Source: Gracilaria domingensis | Taxonomy: Eukaryota > Rhodophyta > Florideophyceae > Gracilariales > Gracilariaceae | Direction: 5' to 3' | Assembly: GCA_022539475.1 (NCBI GenBank) | Contig: VCMS01000006.1 | Span: 202,504 to 266,503, forward strand | Length of the DNA: 64,000 nucleotides | In this document: piece after piece, positions 19,578 through 28,161 of the stretch | Position numbering within the stretch: position 1 is the first letter of the stretch | Layout of the letters: each line of letters opens with the position of its first letter | Position numbers and translations under genes: made by a program | The notes under the pieces: generated by a model | Seen by the model: the letters and a program-made list of their open reading frames with translations, nothing else | The model's database searches: none | Told to the model about the DNA's origin: nothing

Positions 19578-22500
19578 CTAATTCTCGGTGGTATAGTGGA
19601 AGAGAAAGGGTACTGCTAGCTTCTCTGGGTCGGGGGTGTAGCTGAGTATCCTAGCGATTCCTGTGCGAGCATAGTGCGACATATGGTCCTGAGTCTCTTG
19701 TATGTAGAGTTGCGACTCTGGGAGATGCCCATGCAAGGAGACTGCATGGTGGTAAAGATATACCACGAATTCTGGCTCGATATTGCTGCCGTAGTTCTGG
19801 TGCACACGTCGAAATAATGTTCTTAAGATAGATCCTCCTCTACGACTCAAGAACGGGCCCGAGATTGAGAACAGGGCGAGTGAGGCATGCGTCAGCGTCC
19901 AGGTAACCCTTTCCACCTCTGGGATAGAGACGTTCAAAGGGCTAAGCCATGAATGTATGCTTTTCCCTCCAATGATAAAGTGACACGAGAGGTGGGGTGC
20001 AGTGAGGATATTGTAGTCAACGCGGAGTGGCATTACAGTGATCTGAGTGGGATATGGGACAGGAGTGTCTTCGCCTTCCGTAATAGTGGCTACCACCTCG
20101 TCCTGCAGATGAACTGGTCGGCGATGATACCGCTTGAGCCGGCGGGCGTGGACCCCTTCTCTAGTGTAGCGATTATGAGGGGACACTAGGACATATCGGG
20201 GGTGCCTGGCCTTAACCACCTTACAGGGTCCGTAGAATTTTGACTGAAAGGCAGGCCATTTCACGTTGGGATTCAGAGCCTTCCCATGTATCACCAAGAC
20301 CTCATCACCGACGTTGAACCGGTGCCCGGACTTGGGGTCGTCTTGTCGATTGGGTTGAGATAGAACTCTGGAAGCTCTGCCTGCGGAATTTGCAAGTAGT
20401 TCATGATGACGATTAGTGGGGGTTGGATCTACGATGAGAGGGGGTAGGTCGTCTGAGCTCATCCGTGGGACCGTGCCATACATGAGCTCAAAAGGAGAAA
20501 ACCCGCCACCCAGCCGGCGCCTCCTGTATCCGTAAATTATCTGCTCGAGAGCTTCATCCCATTCTTGTCCCTTATTGAAGATTGTTTTGGCAATCGATTT
20601 TTTGATGGTTCCAACCATTCTTTCAGCCCGGCCATTAGACATAGGGGCATAGGCCATGGTGGGCTTGAGGGATATCTTCTTACTTTCCATGTATGCTTCG
20701 ACTGCCTTGGCTTTGAAGGAACTGAAGTTGTCGGACACGATCGTCAGCGGGGGACCAAACGGGGAAACGATCTGAGATCGAACAAAGTGAATGACGGTGG
20801 TAGAGGTCTGATTACCGTAGGCCGCGGCAATAGGCCATCCTGTTATGTGTTCTACACCAATCAGAGCAAAACGGTTGCCATTCCTGGTAGCCGGAAGAGG
20901 ACCGGCGAAGTCCACAGAGAATGTATGAAATAGACCAGTCAATGGGGCTCTTGGTCCTGGCCGGTACTTAAGCAGGGGTGTTGTGAACTGACACCCATCA
21001 CAACTGCGAACATATGAAACGATGTCGGGGTACATTCCAGGCCACCAGAATCGGAACTGGACCAGATCCTTAGTAGCCTCCAAGTCCCAATGTCCTATGT
21101 CATCATGAAAGGATGAGAGGATGCCACGGCGCTTGCTTACAGAGGGTACCACTCTTAATCCTTTCTTGGTACGGCGATAGAGAAGACCTTCCCAAAGGAA
21201 GAACTTCTTCGCATTCCTCTTAACCAAAGCGCGGATCTTAGGGTCTTCTTCAGGAAAAGAAAAGGCGGCAAGGTACAACTTGATGTGCGCGCAGAAGGGC
21301 TCCAAGTCATAGACCTCGTCCGTTGCATTCAGTACAACAGACACGTCATCATCCGGCTCCGGTGGATCCCCAACGGCAAAGCGAGAGAGATAGTCGGCAG
21401 CCCGATTCTTATCGCCAGATCTATAGACTATAACGAACTCGTATTCCGCTAGCAGGTCCATCCATCGGGCTAGGCGCCCGTGAATGTCCTTCTTTTGGAA
21501 TGCATACTTCAGAGCTTGGTGGTCCGTAACAAGTTCAAAGGGGAGACCTCCGAGTAGATACATGCGAAACTTCTTCAAGGCAAAGACCACGGCTAGGGCC
21601 TCTTTCTCGCAAGTAGAATACTTTCGCTCGGCGGCATTAAGCGTGCGACTGGCAAATTGAATTGGGTGATACATTCCGTCCTCTTTCTTTTGTGACAGAA
21701 CGGCACCAAGCGCGACTGAAGAAGCATCGGTTTCAACTCTAAAAGGCTTCTCAAAGTCGGGAAATGCTAAGACCGGCGGGGATACTAACTTTCCCTTTAG
21801 ATCATTAAACGCTGTCTTCATCTCATTGGTGAAATTCAGCTTTCCCTTCCCTGTAGTGGCAGCATGCAATACTGCTGACGTATCTGCGAAATCCTTTATG
21901 AACCTTCGATAATAACTGGCTAGACCGAGAAAACTTCGGAGCTCGGTTACCGTCGATGGTTCGGGGGCCTTTTGGATGACGTCGATCTTGTCTTGATCAA
22001 CCGAAGTGCCTTCCTTGTTGATGACGTGACCAAGCAGTTTGATACGGGGTTGTGCAAAATCACATTTGGATATTTTTATCTTCAGACCATGACTTGCAAG
22101 GATCTCGAGCACCCTGGTTAGGTGGTACAAATGTTCTTCCAGGCTTCTCGAGAAGATGACAACGTCGTCTATATAGACGCGAGCAAACTCCACCCCATGA
22201 AGGACCGCGTCCATCATTCTTTGAAACGTGGCTGGGGCATTCATGAGACCAAAAGGCATGACTTCAAACTGGAAGGTTCCCTGACGACAAACGAAAGTCG
22301 TCATTTCTTTGCAGTCAGGGGCCATGCGCACCTGCCAGTATCCGGAGAAAAGGTCTAGGGTCGTGAAGAACGAACAACCACCCAAATCGTCAAAAATCTG
22401 TTCCATGTTTGGCAGGGGCCACCTGTCGGGCGTCATGACCTGGTTCAGACCCCGATAGTCGACACAGAACCGGGGCTTTCCATCCTTCTTATGTGCGATG

Positions 22501-25500
22501 ACAACTGGGAAGGACCAAGGAGAGGTGGACGGCTTGATGATCCCGGCGGACAACATTTTGTCGACCTCTTTCCGAACAACGTCGTCATGCTTTGGGGGTA
22601 GCCTTCGGACCTTCGAATGAATTGGGGTCTCGACACTGAGGTCAAACCTGTGCGTTACCGGCACGTCAGAGGGCCTAAGATCATACAAGGACCATGCTAT
22701 GACATTCAAGTTATCCAGAACAGCGAGGAGGTCCACCCGTCTATCCCTTGGGAGATGAGAGATCCGTTCTAGAATCACCTCCTCCTTGTTGGTGTGGGGG
22801 GGGTAATCACGTCGGTCGAGCGTGCGACCGAGTGAATCTTGCGCAATTGGATCTTGCAGAGAATACTCAATGTCTTGCGCTGGGCACGTAGGCTCGGCCA
22901 CAACTTCTTCGTCGCGGCTTGGGTCTTGTGAATGTTCATCATCTCCCGGGGTCCGGGCGTCGATTTCGTCCGGAGGTAGTTCTTCTTCAAATGCTATGAC
23001 ATAACCGCCGGAGTCGTCGTCCTCCAGCATTCCTACGCGGTTGAGCGGTAAGTTCTGTGCTTCTAGATGAGGGGGACGCGCGGGTGACGGTACTGGATGT
23101 CGCAATTGAACCCGCACGTCCAAGAAGTCAGTAACTGACTGTCCTTCGGCTAAAGGAAGCAGAACTACTTCGTCTCTGATCGGGATGGTAAGGTCAGAGT
23201 CGCGGTAGAGTGGTGAGCCAATGAGGTCTACTTCCTCCGGTGAGGAGTCGTCCTCATCGTCACTACCGTCTGGGAACTCCGCCGGGCTTTCACCTACGGG
23301 CCCATCGTCAGGAGGCCGGACTTCACTGTCCTCGCTGGCGTTACTAGCTCTGGGTGCAATACTTGTAGGAATCACGACATTCACATCTTCTGGCTGTACG
23401 CTGGTATCCGTAGACTCGCTCTGGAAGGAGGAGGGATTGGGTCCGGACCTTTCTTCGACAGGGGGATCTGCCTGCACTTCTTCCTCCGCGTCTTCGAATC
23501 GTCGATCCTCGTCATCATCATACTGGGAGATCAGCTGGGATTGCTGACGCGGTGCTGGTCCGACTGCCACCCTTTCTCCCTCTGGAGGAATTTGTGGGCC
23601 ATCGGGTCCGGCAATATGCACATTATTTGCATGAGGGTTCTCCCCACGCTCCGCGGTCAAACTATCCAGATGGATCTGAGTCCCGATGGTACGCCAGGTG
23701 AAGTTAGGGCCGTTGGAATCTTCAGCCTGAGTCGGTCGACGGGCTTGGTCAGATACTTGAGGTCCTTCGAACGGCCCGGCTTGGGTGGGCTGCGCTGTCA
23801 CATTGGCGGGTTCTTCCTCACCATCGTTCTCCTCTTCGCCATCCTGGGATCCTGCGTCCCCATCCCTTTCCATTACTGCCACTAGGGTCACTTCGGCGCC
23901 ACCAGTTGTTCGCTGCTTTGGAAGGGGGAGGTTAGCAAAGTCCTCCGACTCATCTTCAGAGTCAGACGGGATAGCATCAGAGTCTGACGTGAAATCTTCG
24001 CTATCTGTCTCAGACAACGGGACAAATGCTTCTAATCCGGAACGATCGGAGTCGAGTCCTATAACGACGTGCTTCTTGTTGTAACTCATGGTGACTTCTT
24101 GTGTACCAAGATCGATACAGGCATGCAGCTTTTCTAGCGTGGGGTTCCCGATGATTACATCGAAGGGGGGCTTCTCGATAACAAGAAACTCGAGGGATAC
24201 TCGGAGGTCATCGAACCTTACAGGAACGCCCTCTAGAGTACCACGAATGCGGGCAACATTGCCATCAGCTACTTTAATCGTCCTTTCAGTGGGGTTCGGT
24301 GTCAGTAGCAGATGGTCCGCTAGTTCTGCTGACATTAGATTCGGGACAGCGCCAGAGTCCAAGAGGGCTTGGGTCATGGTCCCATAGACTGTAATAGGCA
24401 CAACCTTAAGACGAGAGTTTTCACGCTCGACCTGGGTCGCATTGACCTTTCTGGTCGTTGAACGGCCAGAGATGATTCGACGCAGATCTTTCTTGGCCGC
24501 ATCGGCGTCCCCGCGAATGAGTTGACCGAATGTGAGCCCGGTCGGGGCATTCGCGAGCTTCTCCATTACGTTATACTTTCCGGCGTGCTCCTGGAGCATT
24601 GACTTACCAGAGAGCTTCTTTGTGGAGGCCTTCTTAGGCTTCCCGGATCGATTACGCGTAGCTGAGCGAATCAAGCGAAATGGGGTGTCGCTTGCTGGGT
24701 TCAGAAGCTCCTTGACACCAACCCGATGTTCCAGGCGGGCCTGCTTTGGCAATGGGGCGCCATCAGCGGCTCGTTTGGCCATCGCTACAGTCTCGCGATC
24801 CTGAACGTCATCCTCGGTGACTACAGAAACTTGGTTGGGTCTGGGAACTTCCGGGATTTCTTTCTGATTTTCGGCATCGAAACGGACCTTCTTTTCCGAA
24901 TGGCGCTTCCAACACGTTGCGATGGAATGTCCCATCTTTCCACAACCCCCACAACGCGTATCGCGATGCGGATTCTGTGGACAGCGAGTAGAAAAGTGAC
25001 CAGGCTTCTGACAGTAGCCACAAACTTGCTCTCCATCAGCCTTCGGAGGTGGTCCTGACTTCTTCTTCATCAAGAGAGTGAGTTCTGCAAGCTGACTAGC
25101 TAGCTGATCCACCTTGTCTGCAGTGGGATCCCTATCAGAAGGGTCGACGGGCCTCCTTTGTAACACTTTCTTCGGAGGAGGCATAAACGCCAGTGAACCA
25201 CCTGCTCCGAGGGCCTTTTTGCCGGCCACAAAGGATTTGATGAGGTCTTTCAACGACTTATAGTCGCTTGCTCCGCGGAATATCACAAACTGAGCTAGGT
25301 CTGCGTACTCCATAACCGCTTTACGGAGAAGGCCGAACTTGGCCTTCGCGTTGAACTCGGCCTTGTCGAAGCAAGCGTCCATGCGCTGGAGGGAACCAAG
25401 GAGATCACCGTAGTCCAAACGGGCAGTCACAGCTTCTCGGATATACTCCTCGGGTTCCTCAGCAGCGCCAAAGCGATCGAGCAGGGACTTCTTAACTGAT

Positions 25501-25754
25501 ATGTAGTTGGCCGCGTTCGGGGTGAGCACGCCATCTACAGAGAAATTATTATAATAATGATCGAAGGCGTCACCACTTAGGAAGCCCAAGATTTCGGAGG
25601 AGCGCTCCTCATCAGGCTTTCCACGGGTGGCAACGTTCTCGAAGAAAAAGAGAAATCGACGAACATCGGAATTGTATCCGTCGAAGAGAGGCGTCGAGGT
25701 GTCCATAGTATCGGGGCCAAGGGCACCTCGGCGAGAGTACCATGAAAACGCCAT
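19578..25754 (-). CDS. Ty3/gypsy gag-pol polyprotein
   Basis: One uninterrupted frame of about 2058 residues. The start is placed at the ATG that gives MAFSWYSRRGALG; it lies 12 bases inside the LTR, and the frame is also open upstream. Rough domain order by residue: gag (30-230); two CCHC zinc knuckles (about 230-275); a Ser/Thr/acidic linker; aspartic protease with LLDSGAVPN (about 467); a long acidic spacer (about 560-950); reverse transcriptase with PFGLMNAPATFQ and the catalytic YIDD (about 1195); RNase H with the VETDASS core (about 1340); integrase with an HHCC zinc site (about 1550) and DDE core (about 1617-1712, including SDNF and GRAERM); then a C-terminal part with a GPCKVV-type integrase tail. 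Gag and pol share one frame, so no frameshift is needed. Confidence 0.95.
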   Translation of the reverse strand: MAFSWYSRRGALGPDTMDTSTPLFDGYNSDVRRFLFFFENVATRGKPDEERSSEILGFLSGDAFDHYYNNFSVDGVLTPNAANYISVKKSLLDRFGAAEEPEEYIREAVTARLDYGDLLGSLQRMDACFDKAEFNAKAKFGLLRKAVMEYADLAQFVIFRGASDYKSLKDLIKSFVAGKKALGAGGSLAFMPPPKKVLQRRPVDPSDRDPTADKVDQLASQLAELTLLMKKKSGPPPKADGEQVCGYCQKPGHFSTRCPQNPHRDTRCGGCGKMGHSIATCWKRHSEKKVRFDAENQKEIPEVPRPNQVSVVTEDDVQDRETVAMAKRAADGAPLPKQARLEHRVGVKELLNPASDTPFRLIRSATRNRSGKPKKASTKKLSGKSMLQEHAGKYNVMEKLANAPTGLTFGQLIRGDADAAKKDLRRIISGRSTTRKVNATQVERENSRLKVVPITVYGTMTQALLDSGAVPNLMSAELADHLLLTPNPTERTIKVADGNVARIRGTLEGVPVRFDDLRVSLEFLVIEKPPFDVIIGNPTLEKLHACIDLGTQEVTMSYNKKHVVIGLDSDRSGLEAFVPLSETDSEDFTSDSDAIPSDSEDESEDFANLPLPKQRTTGGAEVTLVAVMERDGDAGSQDGEEENDGEEEPANVTAQPTQAGPFEGPQVSDQARRPTQAEDSNGPNFTWRTIGTQIHLDSLTAERGENPHANNVHIAGPDGPQIPPEGERVAVGPAPRQQSQLISQYDDDEDRRFEDAEEEVQADPPVEERSGPNPSSFQSESTDTSVQPEDVNVVIPTSIAPRASNASEDSEVRPPDDGPVGESPAEFPDGSDDEDDSSPEEVDLIGSPLYRDSDLTIPIRDEVVLLPLAEGQSVTDFLDVRVQLRHPVPSPARPPHLEAQNLPLNRVGMLEDDDSGGYVIAFEEELPPDEIDARTPGDDEHSQDPSRDEEVVAEPTCPAQDIEYSLQDPIAQDSLGRTLDRRDYPPHTNKEEVILERISHLPRDRRVDLLAVLDNLNVIAWSLYDLRPSDVPVTHRFDLSVETPIHSKVRRLPPKHDDVVRKEVDKMLSAGIIKPSTSPWSFPVVIAHKKDGKPRFCVDYRGLNQVMTPDRWPLPNMEQIFDDLGGCSFFTTLDLFSGYWQVRMAPDCKEMTTFVCRQGTFQFEVMPFGLMNAPATFQRMMDAVLHGVEFARVYIDDVVIFSRSLEEHLYHLTRVLEILASHGLKIKISKCDFAQPRIKLLGHVINKEGTSVDQDKIDVIQKAPEPSTVTELRSFLGLASYYRRFIKDFADTSAVLHAATTGKGKLNFTNEMKTAFNDLKGKLVSPPVLAFPDFEKPFRVETDASSVALGAVLSQKKEDGMYHPIQFASRTLNAAERKYSTCEKEALAVVFALKKFRMYLLGGLPFELVTDHQALKYAFQKKDIHGRLARWMDLLAEYEFVIVYRSGDKNRAADYLSRFAVGDPPEPDDDVSVVLNATDEVYDLEPFCAHIKLYLAAFSFPEEDPKIRALVKRNAKKFFLWEGLLYRRTKKGLRVVPSVSKRRGILSSFHDDIGHWDLEATKDLVQFRFWWPGMYPDIVSYVRSCDGCQFTTPLLKYRPGPRAPLTGLFHTFSVDFAGPLPATRNGNRFALIGVEHITGWPIAAAYGNQTSTTVIHFVRSQIVSPFGPPLTIVSDNFSSFKAKAVEAYMESKKISLKPTMAYAPMSNGRAERMVGTIKKSIAKTIFNKGQEWDEALEQIIYGYRRRRLGGGFSPFELMYGTVPRMSSDDLPPLIVDPTPTNRHHELLANSAGRASRVLSQPNRQDDPKSGHRFNVGDEVLVIHGKALNPNVKWPAFQSKFYGPCKVVKARHPRYVLVSPHNRYTREGVHARRLKRYHRRPVHLQDEVVATITEGEDTPVPYPTQITVMPLRVDYNILTAPHLSCHFIIGGKSIHSWLSPLNVSIPEVERVTWTLTHASLALFSISGPFLSRRGGSILRTLFRRVHQNYGSNIEPEFVVYLYHHAVSLHGHLPESQLYIQETQDHMSHYARTGIARILSYTPDPEKLAVPFLFHYTTEN
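25726..25742 (-). promoter_or_regulatory. Primer-binding site (tRNA 3' end complement)
   Basis: Directly after the 5' LTR in element sense, the minus strand begins TGGTACTCTCGCC. TGG complements a tRNA CCA end, as expected for minus-strand DNA priming. I cannot assign the tRNA; it would end GAGUACCA. The site lies inside the gag reading frame. Confidence 0.75.
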
Positions 25755-26039
25755 TTTTGTGATGGCGCCGGCGGTTACAGCCAAAGGGGGCAAAAACAAT
25801 GAAAATAAAGTTTGCTCTCGTAGAGTACCAGTCCAATCGGACGAAGAAGCACTAGCCAAATATAAGCTTACGTAGATAGAGTGCGGCAGAAGCCAAACAA
25901 CAAAGCACGAACACAAGAACAGAAGAGGGATACCAAACGATAGGCGAGAAGATAAAGAAGAACAAACAAGGATAATATATGTAATGAGATATGAATAGAA
26001 ATGTGTCACAACTGGACAATGAAAAGAGAGACCTGTGCT

Positions 26040-26534
26040 CTAATAGATAGTATTGTTCTTCTTCCTAAGGGTCGCACGATGGCGACGGCTTCTGTAGTGC
26101 ACACGCAGATCGTGAGCTTCGGAGAACTTGATGTCACAAACCTCGCAGTGGATGTCCTGCTCGGTGTAGTTGGCGCGACGTACGGCTCTACGATGGCGTC
26201 GGCCTGCTTGGTGAACTTCAAGCTGGCGTTGACTCTGAACCTTAATGTCGCAGACGCGGCAGCGCTTTAGGATTTGCTTACGTGGCGGGGGGTTACGACG
26301 GCGCTTCTCCTTCTGGTGGGCTACACGAAAGATGTGGCGCTCGCGTGGCCCGTCAAGAGGCTGAACAGCCGACTTCTTTATCTGAGGAACGGGATCGGGG
26401 ACTTCTTCTATACGCTCGTCCGGATCGACCACGGACGAATACTCGCTGGATGAAACGATAGACCTTGGCACTTGATGTGAAACAAACGAAACGTTAGTAG
26501 TCACACAAAATGCCAAAAGAGTAGCTGTAGACAA
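26040..26534 (-). CDS. LTR-encoded double U1/JAZ-type zinc-finger protein (5' LTR copy)
   Basis: Up to 164 residues, fully inside the LTR, same strand as gag-pol and between the LTR promoter and gag, so it would be the first frame of the genomic RNA. The C-terminal half has two zinc fingers of identical spacing, CX2CX12HX5H: CRVCDIKV...H.....H and CEVCDIKF...H.....H. This is the U1/matrin/JAZ type, which in other proteins often binds double-stranded RNA or RNA-protein complexes. The fingers sit among many Arg/Lys residues. The N-terminal part is acidic and Ser/Pro-rich. Strong splice signals (26471-26539) overlap the upstream end of the frame, so the true N-terminus may be shorter and come from a spliced RNA. 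Function is not known; nucleic-acid binding during packaging, regulation or silencing evasion are inferences. Confidence 0.72.
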   Translation of the reverse strand: MSTATLLAFCVTTNVSFVSHQVPRSIVSSSEYSSVVDPDERIEEVPDPVPQIKKSAVQPLDGPRERHIFRVAHQKEKRRRNPPPRKQILKRCRVCDIKVQSQRQLEVHQAGRRHRRAVRRANYTEQDIHCEVCDIKFSEAHDLRVHYRSRRHRATLRKKNNTIY

Positions 26535-26539
26535 CTTAC
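26471..26539 (-). other. Candidate intron in the LTR leader
   Basis: On the minus strand: GTAAGT donor (26534-26539), a perfect TACTAAC branch-point motif (26493-26499), then a pyrimidine-rich stretch and an AAG acceptor about 22 bases later. Length 69 nt, like the 63-nt host intron in this window. It precedes the zinc-finger coding part. The same signals exist in the other LTR. Confidence 0.6.
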
Positions 26540-27167
26540 TCTTGAACGATTGCCTCAGGGCCGTAGGTTAAGGACAACCTTACGCTGTATCACACAGTGC
26601 GTCTAGCAACAACAGGTGCAAAGCAACACTATGTGAGGAACAGAATCGCAACGCGAAAGAACCAGCAAAACCAGGGACCAAGGCCGAAACGGGAAGCAAT
26701 AGAACGGATGCAGGCAGCAGAAGGCCGCCAAACAGCAAGAAACGGGGAAAAAACGAAGATGACAACAACAACGGTAGTTCAGGCAAGACAGAATGGCAGA
26801 TAGACCAACAACAGCGAAAGAAACCAACGAAGGGAACAAAAGAGACAAGAAAGGCCAAACAAAGCGGATAATGAAAGGCAGAGTCACGCCTGCACAAGGC
26901 TAACCCAATGGAAGGGTGGTGCAGACGCTTTGCCTACTCACACAGGACGAGCCCAGACAGAGGGTCAGTGTGAGTGGCAGTGAGCGAGGGAGGGCGGTGA
27001 GACCAGGCCGCCAAGGGGAGAAGTAGAGAGAGAAGTAGGGGATGAGGAAAGGTTGAGGACGACAAAGGGAAAAGGAGAGAGGTTGGAAGGTTTTGGTGGG
27101 GTAGGGGGGAAGGTCGTCGAAGGGAAGTGGTCTGGCCGGAGTTGAGTCGGAGGCGACTGCTCCGGCC

Positions 27168-27177
27168 CTTTTATGCA
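27168..27177 (-). promoter_or_regulatory. TATA-like box of the LTR promoter
   Basis: Minus-strand CATAAAAGG, with inverted repeats just upstream and a pyrimidine-rich leader downstream. Its place between the U3 hairpins and the coding leader suits a transcription start near 27140. Same in the other LTR at about 19042-19050. Confidence 0.5.
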
Positions 27178-27180
27178 CAA

Positions 27181-27378
27181 CCGCACCGTCGATTCCAGGC
27201 GGGAATCGACGGTACGGTTGGCTTGGCCAATGGATGCGTTGTATCTACCGTACTAGCCTATAAGAGGCGTAGGTGGTAGATACTTTAAGCGCATATGCCG
27301 CCACAGGGGGCGCCTACGCAACGCAGTACACAGCGTGGAATGCACGTGTATTTGCGCAAGCGCAGGCGCCTCCTGTGG
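27181..27378. repeat. Cluster of inverted repeats in U3
   Basis: Three hairpin-forming repeats stand one after another: 27181-27196 with 27202-27217 (16-bp arms, one mismatch), 27241-27249 with 27275-27283 (9-bp arms) and 27301-27315 with 27364-27378 (15-bp arms, one mismatch). A fourth, smaller one (CTGCGTTG and CAACGCAG) lies nearer the LTR edge. The same set is in the other LTR from about 19056. Confidence 0.85.
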
Positions 27379-27655
27379 GTGACCACGAATTTGGCAATTG
27401 ACAGCCGATGAGGTCGGGTGGTCAGCGTTGGAGCGCTCTCTGCCACTTAAGTAGACAATCTCATGTCGCCCTGCTTGTAGTGCGGCGCCTCCTGGCCACA
27501 CGCAAGGTAGATTCTGCGTAGAAAACTAACTAAACCTAAGATAGGATTAACTATAATAAAGCATTTTTAAACTATATTCTGTATTACCGCTGCGTTGGGC
27601 ACAACGCAGGAGTGTAGACACGCACACCTGTCCGTGTACCGTTTGACGGGCCACA

Positions 27656-28161
27656 CCATTGTCGTTTGTTTTCCATATTGCATATGCGTCAATAAACCAG
27701 CCTACAGTAATACACATACAGCAAGGATGCGAAAAGCCCAGGAGGAAATCTGAGCTTCGTCAGTATGGCCCTTGATACGAAGGTAAAATCTATGAAGATA
27801 CTCCCAAAGAGTGATACTGGTAATGTATCTGTGTCTCTCATACGGAAAAAAGTTCGGAAGGTGTACGACAAGACTTAATTTTCGCTCCACTCTATGGAAT
27901 GTACTTGAACCAAAAACCGTGTCGCGCTCCTCATTGGCTCCTTCAAAACTTCGGAAGCACTTCGGTCCTCATAAGCGCCTGCTCAATATCACTATGATAA
28001 TGAAATCAGGAAATGGATGACGTTTCTTGATACATGACGGTGTCATGATCATGAAGATATGGGTGTCTTTTCCATAAAGATATACGTGGGATGTGTACCC
28101 TCCCTCAACTTGAAGCGGTACAGTACAAGGGCAAAGAGAAGCCTTACTTCGGGATCTACAT
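27656..28161. other. Intergenic region between retrotransposon and phosphoesterase gene
   Basis: AT-rich; no gene or repeat seen beyond the CCATT target duplication at its start. Confidence 0.4.

Larger units (their letters stand above)
25743..27655 (-). repeat. LTR, 5' copy in element sense
   Basis: 1913 bp, TG...CA on the minus strand. It contains the promoter (TATA-like CATAAAAGG at about 27168-27177), the zinc-finger ORF (26040-26534), candidate introns and, in its last 12 bases, the gag start codon. The U3 part is packed with inverted repeats (27181-27217, 27241-27283, 27301-27378). Confidence 0.95.
17614..27660 (-). mobile_element. Complete Ty3/gypsy LTR retrotransposon
   Basis: The element itself spans 17619-27655; this entry includes the flanking 5-bp target duplication CCATT at both ends (17614-17618 and 27656-27660). 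Orientation is minus. Terminal repeats of about 1.91 kb begin TG and end CA and flank a single long gag-pol frame with domain order gag, zinc knuckles, protease, reverse transcriptase, RNase H, integrase, the Ty3/gypsy (Metaviridae) order. There is no envelope gene and no obvious chromodomain. The two LTRs differ at only about two bases plus one 1-base indel, so insertion is very recent. The element looks whole. Unusually long LTRs that contain their own ORF set it apart from typical Ty3 elements. Confidence 0.96.

Noticed and set aside
26580-26897. 105-residue hydrophobic frame in the LTR leader
   Set aside because: Pyrimidine-rich leader reads as Leu/Phe/Ser/Cys in any frame; neighbouring frames look the same.
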